Shown in pieces: positions 10,554 to 20,900 of a stretch of 64,000 bases of DNA. The position numbers were made by a program, and so were the translations under genes. Source of the stretch: Theristus sp. LFF4_11 (Eukaryota; Nematoda; Chromadorea; Monhysterida; Xyalidae); assembly GCA_030248135.1 (NCBI GenBank), contig JASANC010002702.1:1-64000 (forward strand), read 5' to 3'. The stretch's first letter is position 1; each line of letters opens with the position of its first letter. Under the pieces are notes generated by a model. The model did no database searches. It was not told the origin of the DNA and saw only the letters and a list, made by a program, of their open reading frames with translations.

Positions 10554-12345
10554 TAGGGTTGTTAAACAAAAATCGAAATTTAAAAAAAGTGATTAAAAAA
10601 CAAAAACGCCAATTTTTTTTTAAATTCAAAAAATTTTCCTCTAATATGCTCTGAAAACCTCAAATTTGGCACAATTTTTCGAAAGTTCAACAAAAATTTT
10701 CTTTGATATTACCTCGTAAAACCGTCAGCAGTCGATTTTGGACCGTTTTACCGACTGATTTTAGGCTTCGACAACATCTGCGATGAAGTTTTTGAGCGTC
10801 CCAAAGCTTGGCTTACCATTTCCAATGCAGATAAGGTGACGATTCGCCTCGCAGAGCGTCTGATTGTGCTCGCTGCTCCGTTTGCAAGCGCTACGTTGTC
10901 TGGTTGCTGCTTCGTGTCGTGTCGTCGCGACATCATCAGAAGAACTGATCGAATTTCAAGCCGGTATGTTTGTCTTCACTTTAGCATTAGCTTAGCTGGG
11001 AACAATTACAGGGTGAACCAAAAAAAGGTTCCAATTCTAAAATGCTCTCACTGGCGTGTACTGAGGTGTTTAGAGCTGAAAATTGGAACACTATTAGAAA
11101 ACAGTTGGAGGTTTTTCTGACTATTTTTTTTTCACGGTATGTTGCCCCTATCACTCACTACAGCAGAATATCTGAAAAACATGAAAAATCGACAAATGTG
11201 GTGAAATAAAGAGGGTTGATTTAGCTGAAACAAGAACCTCATGGCTTAAAACTTGGAACACTGTTAGAACACTTTGAGAATTTTTTGTGATCAAATTTTG
11301 CTTGGTTTACTCGTTTCTGTTCATTTTTTACAGTGCAATTTTCAAAAAATAGCGATTTTTGACGAAAAACAACGTTCATTCATAATCTCACTGTTTATCA
11401 TTGCTCATAAACGGACTTCCGAACTAATGTATCGCCATGCGGGGCAAAATTGAATTTTGTACAAATTGCCGAACCACTATGGAAAAGTTATTCGCATGTT
11501 TCGACCAATTGGCACACCAGACTCGCTTCTCTGCCGTCCACTTAACCATGATGGCAGCAACGACTGAAAATGGAATTGCATCTTTCACTGCAGAAAATAA
11601 CCAGTCTGCTATGGTGAAAAATATTGTATCAGAGTGGCAAATTGTGTGAATTAAAAAAAGAAAAACAGTTTGCACCTGGAAAGATAAATTCGCATCTGTT
11701 CTGGGCAGAACCGCTCACGCACGCTCAGACTCGAAGTGAAACATCAGATTGATCAATGACTGTTTAAATGCAATTCAGCATTCGGCATTTCCAAGCTACT
11801 GTGTGTGCATATTGTTTTTTCATCTTTTTTTGAGTTGTGAACACTCAGGTTGTCACCAACGTTCATCATTTAGTCTTTGTTACAGCTAAATTAACCCTCT
11901 GCATTTCACCACATTTGTCGATTTTTCATGTTTTTCAGATATTCTGCTGTAGTGAGTGATAGGGGCAACATACCGTGAAAAAAAAATAGTCAAAAAAACC
12001 TCCAACTGTTTTCTAATAGTGTTCCAATTTTCAGCTCTAAACACCTCAGCACACGCCAGTGAGAGCATTTTAGAATTGGAACCTTTTTTTTTGGTTCACC
12101 CTGTAGTGACGTTTTGGAGGTCAAAACACAAGAAGAGGCATGGTGACGGTTTGGAAAAGGGGTAATTGAGGTCACCAAAACAAAATCTGCAAAGTTCCGC
12201 CATACGGGAGTCATTCGGGAGGCGTTGCATATCATATGTGGTTCTTCGGACTCCCTAATTGACTTAGCACAACTTTGATTTAAAATTTTTTTAAATTAAA
12301 ACACAAAAAACAAAAATGACAATTTTTGTTTTTTTAACAACCCTA
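10554..12345. mobile_element. hAT-like MITE (TAGGGTTGTTAAAC termini), copy 1, with nested insertion
   Basis: The termini TAGGGTTGTTAAAC and ...TTTAACAACCCTA are inverted. The 8-bp TSD GTCGAGAC flanks the element at 10546-10553 and 12346-12353. It is 1,792 bp long only because a mariner-type MITE sits inside; without that it is about 695 bp and matches the copy at 19205. It encodes no transposase. Confidence 0.9.
11009..12103. mobile_element. mariner/Tc1-type MITE with long inverted arms, nested in the hAT-like MITE
   Basis: The termini are CAGGGTGAACCAAAAAAAGG and its inverse, with inverted arms of about 210 bp (11009-11215 and about 11890-12103). The TA target is duplicated at 11007-11008 and 12104-12105. 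The unoccupied equivalent site (AATTAGTGAC) is present in the related MITE at 19685-19690, which proves the boundaries. Internal open frames show no transposase motif. Confidence 0.92.
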
Positions 12346-12967
12346 GTCGAGACTCCCTGAAGCGTTTTCCAGGCTGGAAAATGCTTCCCTAGTGTTTCCA
12401 CACAGTACGTCCGGTGCTCAGACACGTGCACAGATTTGCATTTTACAAAGTTCCAGTTCAGTTCAGTTTTATTTAGCACTGAAGTGCATGGCCAATATGT
12501 ACAAAGTAATGCTAGATTACAAACCAACCGCAGTTGGGTACAGCGCCCTAATACAGTGTATTTGGTTACAATGCCTAAGTACAGTTGGGTACAAAGTTTG
12601 CTTATTGTGAATTTGGTGAGGATAAAGAGTTTTTCCGGTTCGTTTTTTTTAAATTTATTTGTTAGCGCACCGGTTCCGGAAACCCTAAAATATTTTTCGT
12701 ATTTGTTTTTCGTTATTGTGTGTCATATACGGCCCAGGTGGAGTTGATGCAGAAGGTGCGCAACGGCTCGTACGTAAGACTGCTGGTATAGTGCGCGACC
12801 ACGTAGCAACTTCGACCGTGGTATACAGCGGTAGACACGTTCGGGAGTGACGCCATCGTGGCGCAGTCCGTTTCCAATTGTGCTAAGCGTATGATGCAAA
12901 GCGAACGTTAGTACGTACAGGAAATTTGAAAATCAAAAATTTCTGAAAAAAGTGGCATTTTGGGTGA

Positions 12968-13555
12968 CAACCTTATAAGTGGGAGGAGGTCTTATAAAGC
13001 GAAGATTAGAAAAAGTCCGGGCCTTATAAACGGAGTGGGATTTCGACCAATTCAAAATTTTGATTTTTTTGGTTTCCCGCCGCGTGACACTCCGCCCACT
13101 TTTGGGTCGCGTCCTATAAGTGGGAGGAACCTTACTTGTATATGCAAAACTTTACGGTAGATGCTCTATGCGCAACACATTGAGACCTTTAATTAACATG
13201 GTGATTTCGGTCCCACACCCACATACAACTCTATCGATCAAGAAGGAACGTCGTCGTCGCGTTTATTATGGTTGCAGTGCCACAGAAAAATTGGAATAAA
13301 AACTGAGAGAAACATTGTTTGAGGACATGAGAAACCACAGCAAATCTCAACATGTAGAGACCCAAAAAAACAGAAACGCAACGACGTCGTCGACAAAAGG
13401 AGGGGCCACGCTTGACAGTGGAAAATCAGCTGAAACGGGAAAGTTGAAGCTCAAGGTCAAGATCTGGATAGAAAACACGATTTTTACTGAAAAACAACGA
13501 ACCCTTAGTCTATTCTCAATTTTCTTTTTATAAGACCTCCCACTTTTAAGGTCGC
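12968..13555. mobile_element. MITE-like element with CCTTATAAGTGGGAGG inverted ends
   Basis: ACCTTATAAGTGGGAGG...TCTTATAAA at about 12970-13001 recurs inverted as TTTATAAGACCTCCCACTTT-AAGG at 13525-13553. Extra copies of the motif occur inside (13019-13030 and 13110-13135). No TSD was resolved. Confidence 0.55.
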
Positions 13556-14259
13556 TACATTCCTCTTTTTACAAAAAAATTTAATTTTCTATTTTACGGT
13601 AATTAATTTGTTCGTGCTATCTGTTCGTTCTTTCTCCCTTGCACACTCGAATTGCTTCATGTTGGCATTCTTGAAAAAAACATACAGCAGAAAAGTTTCA
13701 GAAGCAAAAAAAGTTCGGGTTGCCTGTGCTGTGCCAGCCCTTGCTTACTTCGAAAAAAGATTTCACATCTGCATAAGTTTTTGCAGCTAACGAACTAATG
13801 CGTTTCGTTTTTTTTGTATGACAAAATACTGTTTCTCTCAGTGTTAAACACTGAACAAACAGCAACTTTATTGCCAAACCATTTGAGTGATATGAGACTC
13901 CCATTGGTCGAAATGTTTCGTTTTATAATTTTCATTAAAAAAATTCAAGCGCATAAGCAGAATAATGCACTAACTGGCTGCTTTCGTAGATGCGATGACG
14001 ACGCTGCCCAACAGAGGAATCAATATTGAGCGCATTTCCTGTTGGAACAACAGCGTGCAGGCAAAACTTTCAACGAAAGCGGTTTTTTTAATTTTTAAAA
14101 TTTTTCCAAATGTTTTCTTAATTATTTATGTTTTGCATGTTCATTTGTCAGCTCAAATTACAGCATGACAAATACAACCAACGAACACCAATATAAGCGT
14201 GGTGCAAAAAGGCGAATGCGAATGCAAAACAGAGCACGATATCCTTGATTCTAATCGTC

Positions 14260-14891
14260 CATCTCCATGGGACGAAAAAACACAAACTGAACAAAAAAAT
14301 CCCATGCCAGCATGCGCGTGTGCGCAAAACTTGTGCACATGAAGCCATAATTAATGAGGTCCCAATTCGGCGGATTCGGGTGGGCGGTCGTCTCGAATGT
14401 GATTTTTGATTTATTGTGTTTTCGTGAAACAAGCGCGAAATAAACCCCTACGGATTGCCGTTTCTCGGCAACGACCAGTGTCGACACAACAAACACACGC
14501 CGAATTCGTTCGGCTCAACGTGCACTGTTATCATTGGGCGTGCGATTCTGATTCTGATTTGTATTTCAATCATCTAAAAATGCGCAAGGCAAAAGCGGTG
14601 TAATACGCAGTGCTAAAGTTGGTTTGACAATTCGTGCTTCTCGACGTGGGCCGTTCGTCGTTGCTGAGAAGCGTGCGTTTTTTCGTGTGATTTTTTTGCG
14701 CTTGCTGCACGAAAAAGACTGGAAAACAAAATAAATCATGAATCACAAATCACATTCGAGGCGACCGCCTACCCGAATTCGCTGAATTGGGACCTCATCA
14801 ATTGTGGCTTCAAGTGAACAAGTTTTGTGCACACGGCATGGTGGAATGGATTTTTTTTGTTCGGTTTGTGTTTTTTCGTCCCATGGAGATC
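14260..14891. repeat. inverted repeat with arms of about 170 bp
   Basis: The segment 14260-14432 matches 14717-14891 in reverse complement at high identity (shared GAGGTCCCAATTC, CATGGGACGAAAAAACACAA). The loop is about 285 bp. The C-rich MITE at 14897 inserted at its right border. It is probably a foldback or MITE relic; no TSD was identified. Confidence 0.75.
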
Positions 14892-14896
14892 AGATA

Positions 14897-15328
14897 CCGT
14901 ATTACCTCTATTACCCCCCCCAAAATTAAACCCCCACCCCCTCGACAAGTTTCCAAATAACCCCCCCCCCCAAAAAAATAATCCCCCATGGGGGATTATT
15001 GGAAACCTGTTTGAAACACATACCCAGCGAATTCAGTGGCTGGTTGCAGTGAAAATGATAAAATTGTGCTACCAAAGGCCCCAAATGGATGAGTTAATGG
15101 TAATTTCATTACAAAAGGCTGTTGTAAAACGAAATTTCTATGTAGAGTAGAAGTTTCTGCGACTTCCTTCTTGCCATGGAAGGTACTTTTGCCATTTTGC
15201 CCACCCCTAAAAATGGTTTCCAAATAACCCCCCCCCCAAAATAACCCCCCCCCCCCAAAAATAAACCCCCACCCCCAAAAGTCGCTGAAGAAATAAACCC
15301 CCATGGGGGTTTATTAGAGGTAATACGG
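14897..15328. mobile_element. C-rich TA-flanked MITE with CCGTATTACCTCTA termini
   Basis: The termini CCGTATTACCTCTA and TAGAGGTAATACGG are flanked by TA at 14895-14896 and 15329-15330. Inside are C tracts and two perfect 24-bp palindromes centred on CCCCCATGGGGG (14977-15000 and 15292-15315). The interior has no coding signature. Confidence 0.88.
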
Positions 15329-15662
15329 TATGTGTGCAAAGGCGATGGAGTAATGTTGACTGGATCTGTGTGGAAAAGCCGTACAGCTGAGAACTGAATG
15401 TGCTATGCCCGAACGGATTCCCATAGGAATTGAAATAATTTTGTTTGTGAAACAAAACTCTGACAAGATTTTTTTATTCTTTTATTTTCCATATGACAAA
15501 ACTGCCGTCAGAAAACGTTTAAATTTGTTGCCGCACGCGCACCCATGATCAAAGATACCGTATATCACCCACAGATACCATAGACAACGACGGTAATGCT
15601 CCGATTGGAGAAGGATGCCAGTTGGCACGCTGAGACCCGTGATGGTGCTGATGGTGCTGGCG

Positions 15663-16684
15663 TAGGGTTAGGGGCTTTGAAAAAAAAATTTTTTTTTATA
15701 TTTTTTTGTTTTTTTTTAAATTTGGATTTTTTTTTTCAAACTTAAAAAAAAATTTTGAAAATTTTTTCTTCTACTTTGCTCTGAAAATTCGATTTATGGC
15801 ATAATTTTTTGAAAGTTCAAACCAAATTTTCTTCCCAACTTCTTTGTGTGCTTAGGTAAATGTCATTATTTGGTCATTTTGACCGACGTACTCCATGTTT
15901 TTCGATTTGGATGACTTCTAGAGTCAATTTTTAGCGTTGAAATGACTTAACTGAATTGAAATATCGTTTCAGAAATCGTTTTCTTGCAACTTAGAACATG
16001 TTTTTCAGTCGGTAGGCCATGAGATGAACATGATATCTTGTTGATTGGCGTATGTTATAGGTCTACAATGGAGTTGTGCGATATATTGTTAAACAATTGG
16101 AGCGGAGATGTTGGTTAATACCACATCACACGACCGTTTTTCAGATACCCGATAACATGGCCACATGTTAAAACTTGCGTGCTGAGCTAAACTAACGTGT
16201 TAAACTTGCGTCTGTCAGTTGCCCGCAACGTGATCGCGAAATCATGGTACGTGTTTTCGATACGATGATTTGAAGAGTGGGCTCTCGCCATGTGGCAGAT
16301 AGCATAGCTGGTTGAACCTGAAAGTAAGTGTCTTGGGGGGGGGGGCGACCGGGTCGACGGGGGTTGCCGACTTAGCTACAGCAAACAGGAATTTTTGAAC
16401 ACAGTCAAATTTTGGTAATTTTCTAAAGAGGAACAACTAAGAACGGTTCAATATTCAAGTACACGTCGAAAATTGTCCTGTTTTACTGTTGAAAATGCAA
16501 CTTTCCCTCTATGAAATGGACATAATTTCAATAAAACACGATTTTTGCTCTTATAGTTTTCCGGATTGTTCTGAAAATAGTCTAGATGAACTCAGCTCGA
16601 CGAGACGCTTCGAACGAACCTAACTTGTAAAAAAAAATTTTTTTTAATTAAAAAAAAATCCGGATTTTTTTTTCCCTAACCCTA
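15663..16684. mobile_element. hAT-like MITE with TAGGGTTAGGG termini
   Basis: This 1,022-bp element has termini TAGGGTTAGGG and CCCTAACCCTA. It has an exact 8-bp TSD TGCTGGCG at 15655-15662 and 16685-16692. Just inside the ends are long T and A tracts. One sub-terminal stretch (GCTCTGAAAATTCG..., GAAAGTTCAA) is related to the TAGGGTTGTTAAAC family, so the two are sister families. Positions 16330-16342 hold a G run. No coding capacity was recognised. Confidence 0.9.
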
Positions 16685-16692
16685 TGCTGGCG

Positions 16693-17788
16693 TCACTCAA
16701 ACGCGAAGACAAAAACGCCACCGAAAAGATTCGCCGCTGATATGGATGAATTCTTCGCAATTCCTTGCAATGTGTTATGCTCGTTAGTGTAAAGGCGCAT
16801 TCATGAAGTTTTAATTAAATGCCACCCAGCGAGAGCAAGGAAACTATGCTTTTGCGAACGCGTAAAACGCCTCAGAGCTGTTGCAAATTCGAATTCGCAA
16901 AGCCCCAGTAGCTGTGGGGGCAGCTGCATGATTTACTGAAAGCTATTATGGCACCCCCAATAAACCGATCAGGATCGGTCCTCTCCTCCTAGCAGGCAAC
17001 CGGGGATCCCACTAACCCCCCCCCCCCCCCCCCTCCCAGCTCTGGAACAACTATGGACTGAACTGAACTGAACTGATGTGGCAGCAAGTTTTAGAATCCA
17101 GCAACTGCAAAGCAATCACATTCACATTACTTTCGCATTTTCAAACCTCTGCACAACAGATAGAAAACCGTGTGACATAGCCACCGTATCGCGAAGGTAA
17201 GCTACTTTTTTTATCATTGGCCATGGCGGTTTGATTTTTTAACACCTGATTTGGGTTGGAATGACACAAGACACATTGAGAATCCTGTGAAAAAAGGGTT
17301 CGAAGGAGGAGACCGAAGGTGGCGATACGCATCGGCATTACTGCACAAATAAATGGTCAACATCCTCAGCACAGCCAGCCCCAGACCGTGTGCACTGCGG
17401 TACTCATTTTTAAAATAAAAAACAATTATATTTTTTCTGGTGTCTACTGTCTACTGTTTTTTGATTGGTGCACTTTCACACAAGTGTTTTTGTTTATTTC
17501 TGTCTGACTGTCTCTCTAGTCTGCCATCAATCTCATCAATCGTTGTTTTGTTTCTCTGTCTCTGGCGGTGGCGATGGATTTCAGCATTTATTGATTTATG
17601 GACATAAAACCGGTTTTTTCTGGCCATGTGAAAAACCGTTTTTTACCAACCACATATTGAGCTGTTTCGCCATTTTTCACGTTTGTTTTCGAAATTAAAA
17701 TGCTGTTCGTGATTCAGCTTTCTTTGATTTGCAATTTCGCTTCGAACGTTGGCTGGGTTAGATCACCTCGACTCGATCCACGTCCGCG
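16693..17788. other. upstream region of the FPNVG repeat gene
   Basis: No coding exon was recognised. A C tract at 17016-17034 followed by GGAACAACTATG may be the right end of a third CATAGTTGTTC MITE whose left end is lost. It is followed by GACTGAACTGAACTGAACTG. T-rich sequence and an acceptor-like CTCTCTAG at about 17510-17519 could belong to a 5' UTR. No confident TATA box. Confidence 0.45.
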
Positions 17789-17936
17789 ATGCTGCTGGCC
17801 GAACGACAACAACGACGAACGGCCACGACGACGTCGCTTGTGCTTGTCTCAGTTGTGCTGGTTGTCCTCGCGGACGTGGCACAGGCACAACAACAACAAT
17901 CAGTCGCTCACTTGCTCGCTCTGGTTAACGCACACG
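17789..17936 (+). CDS. exon 1 of the FPNVG repeat protein: signal peptide
   Basis: The ATG at 17789 opens MLLAERQQRR, then a hydrophobic core (SLVLVSVVLVVLADV) and a likely cleavage after AQA, followed by QQQQ. This is a classical secretion signal with a basic N-region. The donor is CACACG|GTGTGC after 17936, leaving phase 1, which fits the next exon exactly. A longer overlapping reading frame from 17700 (MLFVIQLSL...) is in another frame and has no compatible junction, so the start at 17789 is preferred. Confidence 0.8.
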
Positions 17937-20900
17937 GTGTGCGGAGTGCGGGTGTTCAATTTTGTGTTTTCATTTTGTCGATTGATTTGATCCGCGTCGA
18001 ACCGAACGGGACCAGTAGTACCGAAGGCGAAAGCAAATTTTCAAGAGGGTAGGGTGGGCGGGGTGTGTACGAACCCGCCCCGGCGTGGCCCTCTGGCGTT
18101 GTTAAAAAAACAAAAGTCGTCCACCGTCCACCGGCAGTGCCGGTCCGGCACCCCCCTCCCCGAAAATCCTGCCCCGTGCACGGGCAGATACCCGTGTACC
18201 CCCTCCCCCCTTTACCTCGACACGGGTACTAAACTCCCCTCCCCACCCCCCTCCGCGAAAAAACACGGGATCGCACCCCTCCCCTCCCTCTCGGTGGTCA
18301 ATCTCATCATAGTTGTTCCAGAGCCGAGGGGTTGGGGGGGGGGGCCGATATAGATAGCTGGAGCAAATTTTCTAGATAGATAGATAGCTGGAAAATTTTG
18401 GGGGGGGGGCCGCGGGGGGGCCATGTGACTTTGGGGGGGGCCGGTCAAAATTTTGAAATTTGATAGATAAATAGCTAAAACAAAAAGCTATAAAAACAGC
18501 AAAATAATGCTAAAAATACACTAAAAATCAAGTATAAGCGCGTATTTTACCTAAAATTAGCGAAATTTTCAAGAATTACGAGCAAAAATGGTCAATTTTG
18601 CTCAAAAATTGACCCATTTTATGTCCTCGAAGACAAAAATTTTCAGATAGATAGCTGGCTGAGAAATTTTTATAGATAGATAATAGCTGAGCCGAAAAAA
18701 ACTGTTTGATAGAGATAGATTCGAAAAATTTTTGGGGGGGGGGGGCGCGCCCCCCCCCAGGCCCCCCCCCCCCCCCTAGAACAACTATGAATCTCATCTT
18801 AAATTTTCTCAAAAAATACCGTAATTTTTGCATTTTTTCTGACGTTTGTGTGTCTGTCCCCACATAGATTTTGTTGTTTCTGACCAAACAAGCAGCATCT
18901 GTGCACAAGATATCCTGTATTTCACAAGAATTTCTGTTTTTCCAAGGCAAAAATTTGGTATTACCAGTGCGATCCCGTGCACCTCCCTCACGAAATTTTT
19001 CTGCCAGTGCACCCCCCCCCCTCAGAAGGCACACCACACCCCCCTCACCCAAGGTTCCGCTTTTTCGAGTTCGAAGATCCACATTTGATGTGCAAGCGCC
19101 TGCGCCTCCCGAATGACTCCCATATGGCGGCGCTTTCCAGATTTTGTTTGGGTGACCTCATTTACCCCTTTTCCAAACCGTTACTATGACTCTTGTGTTT
19201 TGACTAGGGTTGTTAAACAAAAATGAAAAATTTTTTTTTAAAAAAAAAAAGTGATTAAAAAAAAAACAAAAATGCCGATTTTTTTTTTTAAAAAAAAAAT
19301 TCGAAAAATTTTCCTCTAATATGCTCTGAAAACCTCAATTTTGGCAAAATTTTTCGAAAGTTCAACAAAAATTTTCTTTGATTATACCTCGTAAAACCTT
19401 TAGCAGTCGATTTTGGGCCGTTTTACCGACTGATTTCAGGCTACGACAACATCTGCGATGAAGTTTTTGAGCGTCCCAAAGCTTGGCCTACCATTTCCGA
19501 TGCAGATAAGGTGACGATTCGCCTCGCAGAGCGTCCGATTGTGCTCGCTGCTCCGTTTGCAAGCGCTACGTTGTCTGGTTGCTTGCTGCTTCGTGTCGTG
19601 TCGTCGCAACACCATCAGAAGAATTGATCGAATTTCAAGGCGGTATGTTTGTCTTCACTTTAGCATTAGTTTAGCTGGGGACAATTAGTGACCTTTTGGA
19701 GGTCAAAACACAAGAAGAGGCATGGTGACGGTTTGGAAAAGGGGTAATTGAGGTCACCAAAACAAAATCTGCAAAGTTCCGTCATATGGGAGTCATTCGG
19801 GAGGCGCTTGCATATCATATGTGGTTCTTCGGACTCCCTGATTGATTTAGCACAACTTTGATTTTTGAATTTTTTTTTTAAAAAAAAAAAATTTTTTTTT
19901 AAAAAAAAAACAAAAATGACGATTTTTGTTTTTTTTAACAACCCTAGTTTTGACCCCCAAAACGTCACTAATTGTCCCTAGCTCAAGTGAAAACACACAT
20001 GCCGGCTTGAAATTTGAGTAATTCTGATGATGTCGCGACGACAAGACACGAAACAGCAATCAGACAACGTAACGCTTGCAAACGGAGCAGCTCGGACTCT
20101 CAGACTTTAGATTGCGAGGCGAATTGTCACCTTATCTGAATCGGAAATGGTAAGCCAAGCTGTGGGACGCTCAAAAACTTCATCGCAGTGGTCGTAGCTT
20201 AAAATCAGTCGGTAAAACGGTCCAAGATCGACTGTTGACGGTTTTACGAGGTAATATCAAAGAAAATGTTTGTTGAAATTTAGAAAAATTGTGCCAAAAT
20301 TAAGGTTTTCAAAGCATATTATAGGAAAATTTTTCGGATTAAAAAAATCGGCATTTATGTTTTTTAATCAGTTTTAAAAAAAATTCGATTTTTGTTTAAC
20401 AACCCTAGCCCCCCCCCCCCCGGCCACGTCCCGCCGGCCCTATTTGGAAAATGTTCACCAGACCGGGACGCATGTCGTCTTGCGCAGGTGGCATTCAAAA
20501 TGTTCCGGGTGTGATCGCGGGCGTGCCGGCAGCCGGCGGGCACGCCGTCGGTGGCACGGGCGTCAGCGGCTTCGGCGGCCACGCCGTCGGCGGCTCCGGC
20601 AGTCAGGGCGGCGTCGGTGGCAACGCGCATGGTGGCGCCGGAGTTGCTGGTGGCACGGGCGGCAACGCGGTCGGAGGACACGGCACGCAGTTCGGTGTTG
20701 GAGGTGTGTGTCGTCGTTGTTTGTTGTTTGTTGTCCCCTTTTTATCCTTACCCAACGCCATAGTTGTTCCAGAGCCGAGGGGTTGGGGGGGGGGCCGATA
20801 TAGATAGCTGGAGCAAATTTTCCAGATAGATAGATAGCTGGAAAAATTTGGGGGGGGGGCATGTGACTTTGGGGGGGCCGGTCAAAATTTTGAAATTTGA

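Noticed and set aside
17016..17045. A third full copy of the CATAGTTGTTC MITE
   Set aside because: Only a C tract plus GGAACAACTATG is visible; no left end or TSD could be found.
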